This document shows positions 34,935 to 44,494 of a DNA stretch of 64,000 nt, one piece after another. The notes beneath the pieces are model-generated. The model saw only the letters and a list, made by a program, of their open reading frames with translations, did no database searches and had not been told where the DNA came from. A program made the position numbers and the translations under genes. The DNA is from Thermoanaerobacter sp049701115. Its GTDB lineage: Bacteria; Bacillota; Thermoanaerobacteria; Thermoanaerobacterales; Thermoanaerobacteraceae. Each line of letters begins with the position of its first letter. Position 1 is the first letter of the stretch. Location: contig NZ_JBNATX010000002.1 in NCBI RefSeq assembly GCF_049701115.1, forward strand, positions 62,001 to 126,000. Direction: 5' to 3'.

Positions 34935-35268
34935 AAACCTTTTTAGAAAGTTGGTTGTAAATCTCTTCTGCCAGTCCAAAACCTCCACTTTGTGCCATTA
35001 ACTCAGCGTATTTGTCATAAAGCATTGAAGTAAATATGTCATTCGCTAAATTATTTCCTGTCAGGGGATCTTCTGGAATTGTTTTTTTCATTTCTTTCAA
35101 CATGAGGCTTATGAAACTAGCTTCTAACTGTTTGCAGACCTCCATGAGTTTATTTTTATCCCTTTCTTCCATTGCTTTATTCAAGATGTTTTCAAAATCC
35201 TTTGTCTGCATGTTATCCCAGAGAGGAAGCATATTTTTTATAGCACCTTCAATAGGGTTTATCTCCAT
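34933..35268 (-). CDS. FlgJ-like rod-binding protein (no muramidase domain)
   Basis: 111 residues matching only the rod-binding N-terminal part of FlgJ: CKQLEASFISLMLKEMKKTIPEDPLTG and MLYDKYAELMAQSGGFGLAEEIYNQL. The cell-wall hydrolase half of enteric FlgJ is absent, as is common in Firmicutes. Likely helps rod assembly for the flagellar motor. ATG 35268 follows AGGGG; it is 10 bases after flgG. Confidence 0.85.
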   Translation of the reverse strand: MEINPIEGAIKNMLPLWDNMQTKDFENILNKAMEERDKNKLMEVCKQLEASFISLMLKEMKKTIPEDPLTGNNLANDIFTSMLYDKYAELMAQSGGFGLAEEIYNQLSKKV

Positions 35269-35278
35269 CTATTTTCCC

Positions 35279-36079
35279 CTACCTTCTCAAATTGTTGGCA
35301 ATCCCCAACATTTCATCTGCTGCCTGTATAGCCTTTGAGTTTATCTCATAAGCCCTTTGGGCAGCAATCATATCCACCATTTCTTTCACTACCTGCACAT
35401 TAGAGGTCTCTAAAAAGCCTTGCATCACTTTGCCCATTCTTCCTTCAAAGTCATCTCTGGTACCCGGCTGCCCTGAAGCTTCTGTCGCTTCATACAAGTT
35501 GTTACCAACGCTTAAAAGCCCTTGTGGATTAGTAAAGTTGTATATTCCTAGTGTCGCAACTTCATAAGTTGTGCCATCAGGATTTTTTACTTGTATAACT
35601 CCCAAAGGAGACACGGTTATATCATTCACATTTCCGTCAAACACAATCGGATTATTGCTGTCATCTAGAACAGGATATCCATCTGCGGTTACAAGCATAA
35701 GAGTATTCCCGTCCGGGCTTAATTTAAAACTTCCGTCTCTTGTATAGTACACCTTGTCATCAGGTCCCAAAACCGCAAAAAAGCCAGGCCCATCTAAAGC
35801 CAAATCCAGCGCATTGTTTGTCTGGTAGAGATTGCCTTCAGAAAAGTCCTTTACTATGGCAGAAGGTCTTACACCTACTCCTATCTGCATATTGACAGGA
35901 CGCCCTTGACCGCCATACACATTTTCCCTCTGCAGCGTCTGGTATATTAAATCCTTGAACTCTGCTCTATCTCTTTTAAAAGCAGTTGTGTTCACATTTG
36001 CCAGGTTGTTAGCAATTACATCAACATTGAGTTGTTGAGCAGTCATTCCAGTCGCCGCAGACCATAAAGCCCTCATCAT
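35279..36079 (-). CDS. flgG: Flagellar basal-body rod protein FlgG (FlhP-like)
   Basis: 266 residues with the rod signature near the N-terminus (ALWSAATGMTAQQLNVDVIANNLANVNT in two parts) and C-terminal helix motif GFLETSNVQVVKEMVDMIAAQRAYEINSKAIQ. Distal rod component. It is in tandem with a paralogue 15 bases upstream, the flhO-flhP arrangement next to mbl in Bacillus. Confidence 0.9.
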   Translation of the reverse strand: MMRALWSAATGMTAQQLNVDVIANNLANVNTTAFKRDRAEFKDLIYQTLQRENVYGGQGRPVNMQIGVGVRPSAIVKDFSEGNLYQTNNALDLALDGPGFFAVLGPDDKVYYTRDGSFKLSPDGNTLMLVTADGYPVLDDSNNPIVFDGNVNDITVSPLGVIQVKNPDGTTYEVATLGIYNFTNPQGLLSVGNNLYEATEASGQPGTRDDFEGRMGKVMQGFLETSNVQVVKEMVDMIAAQRAYEINSKAIQAADEMLGIANNLRR

Positions 36080-36094
36080 ACATACATGCCCCCT

Positions 36095-36850
36095 TTACAC
36101 TCTCCCAACTTCGTTTACCGCTTTCCCTAGAGTCTCGTCAAAAGCAGTTACCACTTTTTGATTTGACTCATAATTTCTCATCACGCTTATCACATTAACC
36201 ATTTCTTTCACAGAGTTCACATTAGATTGTTCTAAAAAGCCCTGCTTTATTCTTCCCGAAGCAGGAGTAAGTTGTCCATTTGCAGTATTATCCAGATAAA
36301 ATAAGTTATCGCCCTGCTTTCTCAAAGCATTATAGTCATTAAAATCCACAATTCTCAGCCTGTCCACCAACTGGCCATTGTTTATAATATTTCCCTTTTC
36401 GTCAACTGAGACATCTCCTTGGGACAGGCGTATGGGCCCATTTTCTCCTAAAACTACATACCCCTCTTTTGTAACCAGATATCCATCAGCGTTCATAGTA
36501 AAAGCACCATCTCTGGTATACCTTTCCCCTTGAGGGGTATTGACCACAAAAAAGCCATTCCCGTCTATAGCAAAGTCAAGTTTCCCTGTAGTCTCAATAA
36601 GAGGACCTTCTTCAAAAACCGTGTGAAGAGTATCTATTAAGACCCCGTATTCGATTCTGCCCACTTTTCTGTCAGGAGGAACATTATCTCCGCCTTCTCT
36701 TATCGCTTCAAGATTTGGAAAAGATGATAAGACTACTACGTCTTTTTTATATCCAACTGTATTCACATTTGCAAGATTGTTTGCCAAAACGTCCATCACT
36801 TTGGTCTGGGCAATCATACCAGAGGCGGCAGTGTACAAACCTCTTATCAT
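36095..36850 (-). CDS. Flagellar basal-body rod protein (FlgF/FlhO-like)
   Basis: 251 residues from ATG 36850 (AAGGTG five bases upstream). N-terminal LYTAASGMIAQTKVMDVLAN, C-terminal GFLEQSNVNSVKEMVNVISVMRNYESNQK. Paralogue of the following FlgG. Lies 12 bases after mbl; probably cotranscribed with it. Confidence 0.88.
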   Translation of the reverse strand: MIRGLYTAASGMIAQTKVMDVLANNLANVNTVGYKKDVVVLSSFPNLEAIREGGDNVPPDRKVGRIEYGVLIDTLHTVFEEGPLIETTGKLDFAIDGNGFFVVNTPQGERYTRDGAFTMNADGYLVTKEGYVVLGENGPIRLSQGDVSVDEKGNIINNGQLVDRLRIVDFNDYNALRKQGDNLFYLDNTANGQLTPASGRIKQGFLEQSNVNSVKEMVNVISVMRNYESNQKVVTAFDETLGKAVNEVGRV

Positions 36851-36862
36851 CAAATCACCTTC

Positions 36863-37891
36863 TTACCTTATCTTGTGAATGTCTATCACGGTTTCTGATT
36901 TTTCAAGAAATTCTAAAGATTCCAATGCTTTTCCTGCTCCTAATGCCACACAACTTATAGGGTCATTTGCAATATATACAGGTATCTGCATTCTTTCTCT
37001 TAACAGCCTGTCCATTCCTTTTAACAAAGCCCCTCCTCCTGTCAGCACCATACCTTTATCGCTTATATCTGCTGCAAGCTCTGGAGGCGTCCTTTCCAAG
37101 ACGCTGTGGACAGCTTCTACAATCTGCTCGAGGGGCTCTTGCAAAGCTTCGCAAATTTCGCTAGAAGTAACTTCTACATTTTGAGGAAGCCCTGATAACA
37201 AGCTTCTTCCCTTTACTATCATTTTTTCTTCTTTCCCGTCAAAATATGCTGTACCTATGTTTATCTTTATCTCTTCTGCCATTCTTTCCCCTATTATTAT
37301 GTGGTACTTTTTCCTCATGTACCTCATAATAGCCTCGTCAAAGTTATCGCCTGCTACCTTGATGTTTTTGGACACCACTGCACTTCCCAGAGAAATTACA
37401 GCGATGTCAGTAGTACCCCCTCCAATGTCCACTATCATGTTCCCACTGGGTTGAGAAATATCAAGCCCTGCTCCAATTGCAGCCGCAATAGGTTCTTCTA
37501 TAAGATAGGCTTTTCTGGCTCCTGCTTGCAGTGCAGCATCTATTACGGCTCTTTTTTCAACCTGTGTCACTCCACTAGGTATGCATATCATTATCCTGGG
37601 TCTTATCAAGAACCTACTTCCACAAGCTTTGTTTATAAAATACCTGAGCATTTTTTCGGTTATGTCATAATCGGAAATGACTCCTGCCCTTAAAGGCTTA
37701 ATAGCAAGAATATTTCCTGGAGTCCGGCCTACCATTCTTTGGGCTTCTTCACCTACCGCAAGGATTTTGTTGGTGTTTCTGTCTATTGCAACGACGGAGG
37801 GCTCATTTAATACAATCCCCTCTCCCCGCACGTAGACCAGAACAGATGCCGTACCAAGGTCAATTCCTATGTCTCTTGAAATCGCAAACAT
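36863..37891 (-). CDS. mbl: MreB-family cytoskeletal protein Mbl
   Basis: Actin-like filament protein directing lateral wall synthesis. 342 residues; nucleotide-site motifs DIGIDLGTASVLVY, VDIGGGTTDIAVIS and VLTGGGALLKGMD. The position next to spoIIID and flagellar rod genes matches Bacillus mbl rather than mreB. ATG 37891 has AAGGTG seven bases upstream. Confidence 0.93.
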   Translation of the reverse strand: MFAISRDIGIDLGTASVLVYVRGEGIVLNEPSVVAIDRNTNKILAVGEEAQRMVGRTPGNILAIKPLRAGVISDYDITEKMLRYFINKACGSRFLIRPRIMICIPSGVTQVEKRAVIDAALQAGARKAYLIEEPIAAAIGAGLDISQPSGNMIVDIGGGTTDIAVISLGSAVVSKNIKVAGDNFDEAIMRYMRKKYHIIIGERMAEEIKINIGTAYFDGKEEKMIVKGRSLLSGLPQNVEVTSSEICEALQEPLEQIVEAVHSVLERTPPELAADISDKGMVLTGGGALLKGMDRLLRERMQIPVYIANDPISCVALGAGKALESLEFLEKSETVIDIHKIR

Positions 37892-37925
37892 CAAAACTCA
37901 CCTTTCTTATGTATTTCGACACATA

Positions 37926-37958
37926 CGGCATCTATTTTAATTATCGTCATAGATGCCG
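37926..37958 (-). other. Stem-loop in the mbl leader
   Basis: CGGCATCTA (37926-37934) and TAGATGCCG (37950-37958), 15-base loop, between spoIIID and mbl. No T run follows on the minus strand; a leader structure or weak terminator. Confidence 0.5.
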
Positions 37959-38019
37959 AAATGTTTAATTCTATCATAAATTATTTAATTCGATATAAAA
38001 TCCCAAATTCCTCTTTCTT

Positions 38020-38283
38020 TTATGAAATTTTATTATTAAGCCTTTGATATTTGAGTTTAGTCGCTTTCCCTCCTCTTATATGTCTTTCAGCTTTATTTTT
38101 ACTCAAAACCTCCCTGACCTCCCTGTAAAGCTCAAAATTTATCTCTGGAAGTCTCTCGGTAACATCCTTATGCACAGTGCTTTTGCTTACACCAAAAACT
38201 TTCGCTGCTTCTCTAACGGTAGCCTTATGTTCTACTATGTATTTTGATATTTCCAGAGTCCTTTCTTCTATATAGTCTTTCAA
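38020..38283 (-). CDS. spoIIID: Sporulation transcription factor SpoIIID
   Basis: 87-residue DNA-binding protein that acts in the mother cell to switch from sigma-E to sigma-K genes. Helix-turn-helix TVREAAKVFGVSKSTVHKDV (residues 22-41) and the start DYIEERTLEISKYIVEHKAT are characteristic. TTG 38283 has GGGGG eight bases upstream. Its neighbourhood (spoIIQ-like, spoIID, mbl) is the classical one. Confidence 0.95.
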   Translation of the reverse strand: MKDYIEERTLEISKYIVEHKATVREAAKVFGVSKSTVHKDVTERLPEINFELYREVREVLSKNKAERHIRGGKATKLKYQRLNNKIS

Positions 38284-38361
38284 AACTACAACCCCCTTTG
38301 AACTTTTTCAAATCTCCATTAATATGTATATGCCTTAAGGAAAAATTAGAATACTATCTCA

Positions 38362-38400
38362 AAAACAAAAAAGCCCGGATACAAAGTATCCAAGCCTTTT
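38362..38400 (-). terminator. Terminator of the spoIID-spoIIQ-like transcript
   Basis: In the minus-strand RNA GCTTGGATAC pairs with GTATCCGGGC (two G-U) around a three-base loop; TTTTTTGTTTTTG follows. Confidence 0.85.
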
Positions 38401-39217
38401 ATTTCTCAAAATAGGGGGTTGGATCTACGGGGGTGCCATTTTCTCTTAGTTCAAAATGAAGATGTGGTCCTTCAGCTACTTCGAATTTAGAAGTATTTCC
38501 TACCTCACCTATCTGCTCTCCTTTTTTAACTCTATCTCCCTCTTTCACCTTTATATTATCGCTCAAACTTGCGTACACCATTTCCCATATCCCGTTTTTT
38601 ATGATGATGGTGTTGCCTAACTTAGGATCTTTATATACCTTTGTCACAATCCCATCCGAAGAAGCTACTACTGGAGTCCCTTCCTTACCTTCAATATCTA
38701 TTCCTTTGTGAGTCGTCCATTCCCTCAATGTTTTGGAATACACCAATTTATCCACTGCAAATTCCATAAGAACTTTTCCTTCAAGAGGCATTATTAAAGT
38801 CAGTCTTCCTGAGGCAAGACTCTTCTTCTCTGTCTTGGGCGGTAAAGGAGTTACTGCAAGCTTTTTCACTTCAGTTGAAAACACCTCTTTAGTATCTGTC
38901 TTTTCATTTACTTCTTTCCCTTGTTTTCCTTCTAATTCACTCTCTTTTTTCCCTTCTGTTTTATTCATAATTGAATCATTTTTCACTGCTGCCCTTTCTT
39001 CTTTCGCCTCTTTAACTTCTTCTTCATACTGGGTATTACTTTCTATTGCAGAATTTATTTCTTCCTGTTGCGCTTTTCGAATTTCTTCTATTTTTTTCAG
39101 GTTACTATCCGTAACATAAACTGCTGTAGCAGCAATAACTACTACAGAAAGAAAAAGCACTATGTAAAACCCTTTTCTATCAAAAAACCGGAAAAAATTT
39201 TCTCTATTTATCCTCAT
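38399..39217 (-). CDS. spoIIQ: SpoIIQ-like M23 (LytM) peptidase, stage II sporulation
   Basis: 272 residues: one N-terminal transmembrane helix (18-38), a charged Lys/Glu-rich linker, then an M23 domain (about 150-272). Both zinc motifs are intact, HKGID and HLHFEL, unlike Bacillus SpoIIQ where the site is degenerate, so it may be an active endopeptidase as in clostridia. The position between spoIID and spoIIID supports the SpoIIQ role in the engulfment channel. Confidence 0.88.
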   Translation of the reverse strand: MRINRENFFRFFDRKGFYIVLFLSVVVIAATAVYVTDSNLKKIEEIRKAQQEEINSAIESNTQYEEEVKEAKEERAAVKNDSIMNKTEGKKESELEGKQGKEVNEKTDTKEVFSTEVKKLAVTPLPPKTEKKSLASGRLTLIMPLEGKVLMEFAVDKLVYSKTLREWTTHKGIDIEGKEGTPVVASSDGIVTKVYKDPKLGNTIIIKNGIWEMVYASLSDNIKVKEGDRVKKGEQIGEVGNTSKFEVAEGPHLHFELRENGTPVDPTPYFEK

Positions 39218-39282
39218 AAATTCTCACCTCCAAATGGTATTTTAACCATTATGGAGGTTGTTTATACAAAAAATGAGGAATT

Positions 39283-40320
39283 CTACTTCCTGTTCTTTAA
39301 AATGTCCTCAATCCTTACTATTTCAATCCCCTGATAATAGTACTTCAGGATTTCATCAAACTTTTTCCCCTCTTTAGCCAAAGCATTAGCTCCATATTGA
39401 CTCATACCTACACCATGGCCATATCCTATTACAGTGATGACAATGTTTCCTCCCTTTTTTTCAAAAGAAAAATTTGTTGAATTTAGTTCAAAAATTTCTT
39501 TTATCGCCTTCCCTTCAAAAGTCACATTGCCGATTTTTAAATTCTTAACATGGCCTCCCTGAGTCCTCTCTACATCCTTTATTTCTGACAAAATATTACT
39601 GCTTTCCAATTTCAAAGAAGGTTCTTTTTCTTTTAATTTCCTCACAAACACATCCTGAGGCACGACCACGGTGGTCCTATATTTTGAGGCAACCTCCTCC
39701 CCTGGAGATATAACGCTTCTTAGATAGGGTATATTTTTCTGCCATACATCTTCCGAGTTCTCGGTTCTTCCCCCACTTATCGCGTGGTAAACAGGTAAAA
39801 TGAGAGCATCCTGATACACCATTACAAGTCCCTTCGTAGAATCTACTGCCTTTGATATCTTTTCATAATATTTTTCAAAGTTTTTCCCCCACTTATTTTT
39901 TAATTCCTGTACAGACTGCCATGCCTGGCAATGTTCGGGGTCTGTACACACATCTGCTCCCTCGTGCAATTCACACCCTTTTCCTCCTAAAGCAATTTCT
40001 TTTGCCAAGGCATATGTTCTTGCCGCAACAGCTTGGGCTTTTAGTGCTTCCATCTCAAATTCTGCAGGCATTTCTGCCGCCACAACACCTTTTACATATT
40101 CTTCTAATGGCATTTTTTCCAGTCTATTTTGCTCTGTGATAAAAACATTCACAACATCATAAGGGGGGAGACTCTCAAGTTTCATTGACCTTCCATCTTC
40201 TACCACTACAAAATTTTTCCTCATTGATATATCATTTTTTGAAAATCCAAAAATCACAATGGAAGGTAAAATTACAAGGCTTATAAATACAGAGAGGATC
40301 CCATAAATTAGATATTTCAT
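39283..40320 (-). CDS. spoIID: Stage II sporulation protein D
   Basis: Lytic transglycosylase needed for engulfment. 345 residues; N-terminal anchor helix, catalytic-region MPLEEYVKGVVAAEMPAEFE (catalytic Glu), ALKAQAVAARTYAL, and C-terminal GYGHGVGMSQYGANALAKEG. ATG 40320 follows AAAGGGGGA. In Bacillus murA lies directly upstream; here 15 kb of other genes intervene. Confidence 0.95.
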   Translation of the reverse strand: MKYLIYGILSVFISLVILPSIVIFGFSKNDISMRKNFVVVEDGRSMKLESLPPYDVVNVFITEQNRLEKMPLEEYVKGVVAAEMPAEFEMEALKAQAVAARTYALAKEIALGGKGCELHEGADVCTDPEHCQAWQSVQELKNKWGKNFEKYYEKISKAVDSTKGLVMVYQDALILPVYHAISGGRTENSEDVWQKNIPYLRSVISPGEEVASKYRTTVVVPQDVFVRKLKEKEPSLKLESSNILSEIKDVERTQGGHVKNLKIGNVTFEGKAIKEIFELNSTNFSFEKKGGNIVITVIGYGHGVGMSQYGANALAKEGKKFDEILKYYYQGIEIVRIEDILKNRK

Positions 40321-40391
40321 TTCCTATCCCCCTTTTTAGGCTTACATAAAAATATATGTAGAAAAAATACTCTTATTACCCAAAAATATAT

Positions 40392-40427
40392 ACAAAAAAA
40401 TTAAGAAGACCTCTCAAAAAAGAGGCC
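40392..40427 (-). terminator. Terminator of the surface-protein operon
   Basis: GGCCTCT and AGAGGTC (40408-40427, one G-U) on the minus strand, then TTCTTAATTTTTTTG. Confidence 0.7.
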
Positions 40428-40428
40428 C

Positions 40429-41910
40429 TCATTTAAAATTCAATACCCTTTCTACATAATCGAAAGTCAAATCCCTCATCATAAAATCTATCATCCGCGA
40501 AATCATTGAGGCGGCTTCTTCCCTCGTCACATAACTATCAGGATTAAATCTCCCAAAGGTATCGCCGCCTACAAGTCCTATTTCGCGGGCCACATAAACG
40601 CTCCTTTTCGCCCATACAGGAATTAAAGAATCATCTAAAAACCCCGTGTTAAAATATCCCTGCGGTGCAAGATTCTCGAGTCCCAAAGCTCTTATAAATA
40701 TAACTGCTGCTTGAGCGCGGGTAAGAGGAAGAGAAGGCCCAAATTGTGAAGGCCCAATCCCACTTATAAGGCCCTTTTCACTTGCAGCTTTTATATATCC
40801 GTAATTTTTGTCATTTACCGGCACGTCCTTAAAAGGCGAAACTTCAACTGAAACTTTCCTTGCAGCATAAAGAGTATTTTTAGGAGGTTCGTAAGGGGCA
40901 ATACCAACAGCTTTTGCTACCGCTACAGTAAAATCTGAACGAAGTATATAAAGTTTGGGCCCAAAGTATAAAGAATCTTTTGGAAAAATTTCCAAACTCA
41001 AAAGCTTGTTTATGTCATCTTTTCCCCATGTGCCACTTATATCTCTAACCTCCGGGACAACAAGCCTATTCTCCGCATAAATTCCATCCAACCTTAAGCT
41101 ATTACTACCCGTATTCCTCCCCGTTTCATTGCCATTCTTGTCAAACTTCGGGAGATCGTAAGTATAAGTCATCACATCTCCGCTATTTCTCCTTAAGAGA
41201 TAACCTCCTCTGAAGCTTATGTACTGCGGGTCATTTTCCACATACTCTATAGAAGATTTATCGGTAAAAGAAACATTTACCTGCGCCTGTCCAAACCATT
41301 TTTTTAAATCATTCCCTGTTCCAATTGTAGCTTCAATTTGATAGTACATCTGATGGGTCTCTGCACTGCCATATTTGTGAGAAAATCCCACTGTCTTGTC
41401 CTCTATACTCACCTTTACCATACCTTTATTTCCGTTAACCCTGTAAACTTTTGAACCAGAATAATTGCCTGCGTAGTAGGTAACAGCCGGATTTATGCTT
41501 CTCACTTCAGAACCCTGATAAATGTATCCGTTATTTCTGTCAAGAGTGTAGGTATTCCCCCCTATTTTTATACTTTCGGTATAATTTTTAAGTGTGGTTT
41601 CTGCTATAATCTGATTGTATTCCAGTTTTTGCTTCTCTTCCGTGACAAAGGTCAGCGTCCTTGTAAGCTTGTCTCCAGAAGGAGTAGTAAGGGTATATCT
41701 GTAAGTAGTAGTGGTAGTATCTCCTCTCTTAGAGCTTGTTACTTTTAAAAATCCGCTAAATATAACGGGTTCCCCAGTAATGAAAACTACCTCTTTGTAT
41801 TCCTGTTCATTCGAAATTCCCGCTTCAAATCCAGAATTATATGCAAAGATATGCATAGGAAGTACAGAAAAAAGAAATACAAACAAAATTGCAAAGACTA
41901 ATTTTTTCAT
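40429..41910 (-). CDS. SLH-domain surface protein (C-terminal SLH)
   Basis: 493 residues with a signal peptide (1-23, ending IFAYN). The first 290 residues are a beta-rich region of no known family. Three SLH repeats occupy the C-terminus: around 300-345, 358-415 (FKDVPVNDKNYGYIKAASEKGLI) and 425-485 (SYVTREEAASMISRMI), which bind secondary wall polysaccharide. Last of three adjacent exported-protein genes, 18 bases after the previous one. Confidence 0.85.
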   Translation of the reverse strand: MKKLVFAILFVFLFSVLPMHIFAYNSGFEAGISNEQEYKEVVFITGEPVIFSGFLKVTSSKRGDTTTTTYRYTLTTPSGDKLTRTLTFVTEEKQKLEYNQIIAETTLKNYTESIKIGGNTYTLDRNNGYIYQGSEVRSINPAVTYYAGNYSGSKVYRVNGNKGMVKVSIEDKTVGFSHKYGSAETHQMYYQIEATIGTGNDLKKWFGQAQVNVSFTDKSSIEYVENDPQYISFRGGYLLRRNSGDVMTYTYDLPKFDKNGNETGRNTGSNSLRLDGIYAENRLVVPEVRDISGTWGKDDINKLLSLEIFPKDSLYFGPKLYILRSDFTVAVAKAVGIAPYEPPKNTLYAARKVSVEVSPFKDVPVNDKNYGYIKAASEKGLISGIGPSQFGPSLPLTRAQAAVIFIRALGLENLAPQGYFNTGFLDDSLIPVWAKRSVYVAREIGLVGGDTFGRFNPDSYVTREEAASMISRMIDFMMRDLTFDYVERVLNFK

Positions 41911-41928
41911 TTTTCATTCCCCCACTTC

Positions 41929-44481
41929 TTATTTGACAGTTACAATTATTCCCCTGGAGGCACTTCTTACCATGTATATAGAGTCTCCACTTTTGAGAGA
42001 AGAAATATCCACTCTGCGACCATCCTTCACAATAACCGCCTTTGAAAGGTCTACCACCTCTAAGCTAGGATTAAGGTTCCACTTATTCTCTGCTTCATTC
42101 CAATCCTTAACCTCAGAAACTATAATTTTAGTATTTTCTATACTTTCTATCTTCCCAGCAGTAATTCTCTCACCACTGCTAGAAGGCATTATATTGATAG
42201 CAATGGCATTGTCTCCATTGGTAACTACATAAGCAAAAGCATCTTTTAAAGGAGAACTGCCATATCTTATGTTGAGAAGCTCACTGTAAGGAATGACTTT
42301 TGAAGTTTCACCTCTATTGTCCACCACAAAGGTGCTATCTCCTACGTAAACTACTTTTGCGCCAGAGACAAATTGCCATTGATTATTCGAAACTTCATAA
42401 TATCCTCTAACAGTGTAAGGATAATAATAGACATTCCCGACGTTTACAGAGTTAGCTGTAGCGTAGAAAAGATAGCCTTTCACATAGTAATAAGGGGCGT
42501 TCTCATAGGCATCTATTAGTGAAACAAAGTTGGCATAAAGGTTATCTTCCTTTGAGAAAGAAACATACACTTGATTGGAAGAAAGTAAACTAAAAGGTAC
42601 CCTCTTGCCTTCTTTTATTATTATTGTGCCATCATTCACAGCAACCTTTCTTCCGTCTCCCAAGGTAAGAGTCATAGAATAAGGGTCAAAATCTGCTTTG
42701 CCTTGGTATGACATCGTAAATGGAGAAACTAAATTGCCAAAAGTTATATACTCTTTGCCAAAGTGATTCTCTGTAGTTATGTAAATTGTCCTGCCAATGT
42801 AATTTTTAAGACTTGACTCATCGATTTTCAAGCCATTGAGATAAAACTCTGCCTTCTCAAAAGGATACGAAACATAATCAGACACTTTCTGCCAGGTGCC
42901 CTGGTAATACTTTTCTACATTGCTTAAATTAATGACTTTACTAAGAGGCATCACACTATTCAAAGTACCCCTCAGTACACCTGCAATGTCATAATATCCG
43001 TTGCCTATTAAAACTTTTAAAGGTGTATTGCTATAAGGGTCATCAAAAATGAGATTCACATAATCCCCAACTTTTAACGAGGAAAGAGGAACAGAAACTC
43101 CTTCCTTTACTAAAGGAGTATTTGGCGATATATAATAAACATTTCCGTCATTCAGAGAAATATTAAGTCCACCTTTTCTCAAATCCCCTTCCGCCGGCTT
43201 TATAGAAAGAACGCTACCCGTAACCTGTCTTGAACCGGTCTCTATACCTGAAGAATTGTATTCTTCATAATTAACCTCTATTCTGTAAGCAGTACCTCCC
43301 TCAAGATAGGCAAGAACTGTTTGCCCAACTCTTAAATCTTTTATAGTAGCCGGGTAGTCATTTATGAAGACCTCAGTGAAAGGAGTGTAGTAAAAAGTAT
43401 GAGTGTAATTGTAAGCTCCTTTCAAAGCTATTGTAGATGATGTTATATCGGATATTTCCCCATATACTACCGTCTCAGTAAGCTGGGCAAGTTTTTCCGC
43501 AAAAATTACATTATTATCTTTCACATAAAATCTTACCTTATCTCCTATACTAAAAACAGAAGAATAGGCAGGATTGTTATTATGAATAGTGAGAAAATCT
43601 AAAATGCGCTTGCCATTTATAGATATTGAAGGTCTTCCTTTGGTTACTATGAAATATTCGTCACCTTTTGGAGAAGTAACAGTAAAGGCCTTTTCCCAAA
43701 CACCTTGCCCTATTAGGTCTTTATAAGAAATATCTCTTATAGTACCATTTAAAACTGAGTATCCCATGTTAGAGTAAGAATAATCAAAGGCTCTGTTAAG
43801 GATCGAAGCCATCTGCTCTCTTGTTATATTTGCCTTCGGTCTAAAACTCCCATCGCTGTAACCAGATATTATCCCTTTTTTTACTAGCGCTCCTACATAA
43901 GGAAGGTAAGAAAAAGTTATGTCTCTTACGTCTCTAAAATTGTAAACCTTCTGTAAATCAAGACCCGATACGGGACTCAATCCTAAGCCTTTAGCAAGCC
44001 AGTAAGCAACCTCTTCTCTGGTAGCATTAGAAGTAAAATCTGTATCAATCTCTTCTTTTGAAAGCAAATTAGTTTTTAAAGCCAGATTTATTACTCCTTT
44101 AGCCCAGTCATCTACTTTAAATTTTGATAGCGAAGTGGCAGGAAGACCTCCTGCCACTCCTGTAGAGGAGGATGTATTTGTTTGCATAAGTTGGTCTTCC
44201 AAGCCCATAAGCCTTATTATGTATGTCAAAGCTTCCTCTTTTTTAAGATAGGCCTTCGGGTAAAATTTCTGTAACCCACCGCCTCTTATAACTGACAAAG
44301 CAGCCATTTTCATTATGTCGTATCTGGCAAAGCTATTACTTATGTCTTTAAAACTCATATTATAATATATGCTCGGTGCATAATCTACACCGTAAAAAAC
44401 TGGTTGAGCGTAAGCAGCAGAATTAAATTGTAGGCTAAAGACCAAAGTCATTAAAAGTGCTAAAATTCTCTTTTTAACCAT
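41929..44481 (-). CDS. SLH-domain surface protein (N-terminal SLH)
   Basis: 850 residues with a signal peptide (AAYAQ cleavage region near 26). Three SLH repeats come first: about 42-95, 115-165 and 170-235 (GIISGYSDGSFRPKANITREQMASIL). The remaining 600 residues are repetitive beta-rich segments with recurrent DLRVGQTVLAYL- and SLKVGDYVNLIF-like stretches, resembling small barrel modules. ATG 44481 follows GGAGTG. Middle gene of the operon, 13 bases after the giant IPT protein. Confidence 0.85.
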   Translation of the reverse strand: MVKKRILALLMTLVFSLQFNSAAYAQPVFYGVDYAPSIYYNMSFKDISNSFARYDIMKMAALSVIRGGGLQKFYPKAYLKKEEALTYIIRLMGLEDQLMQTNTSSSTGVAGGLPATSLSKFKVDDWAKGVINLALKTNLLSKEEIDTDFTSNATREEVAYWLAKGLGLSPVSGLDLQKVYNFRDVRDITFSYLPYVGALVKKGIISGYSDGSFRPKANITREQMASILNRAFDYSYSNMGYSVLNGTIRDISYKDLIGQGVWEKAFTVTSPKGDEYFIVTKGRPSISINGKRILDFLTIHNNNPAYSSVFSIGDKVRFYVKDNNVIFAEKLAQLTETVVYGEISDITSSTIALKGAYNYTHTFYYTPFTEVFINDYPATIKDLRVGQTVLAYLEGGTAYRIEVNYEEYNSSGIETGSRQVTGSVLSIKPAEGDLRKGGLNISLNDGNVYYISPNTPLVKEGVSVPLSSLKVGDYVNLIFDDPYSNTPLKVLIGNGYYDIAGVLRGTLNSVMPLSKVINLSNVEKYYQGTWQKVSDYVSYPFEKAEFYLNGLKIDESSLKNYIGRTIYITTENHFGKEYITFGNLVSPFTMSYQGKADFDPYSMTLTLGDGRKVAVNDGTIIIKEGKRVPFSLLSSNQVYVSFSKEDNLYANFVSLIDAYENAPYYYVKGYLFYATANSVNVGNVYYYPYTVRGYYEVSNNQWQFVSGAKVVYVGDSTFVVDNRGETSKVIPYSELLNIRYGSSPLKDAFAYVVTNGDNAIAINIMPSSSGERITAGKIESIENTKIIVSEVKDWNEAENKWNLNPSLEVVDLSKAVIVKDGRRVDISSLKSGDSIYMVRSASRGIIVTVK

Positions 44482-44494
44482 CTATCTTCACTCC

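Noticed and set aside
36879..37693. Long plus-strand open frames opposite mbl and many other genes
   Set aside because: They are opposite-strand shadows of clear protein genes, with no ribosome sites or family matches.
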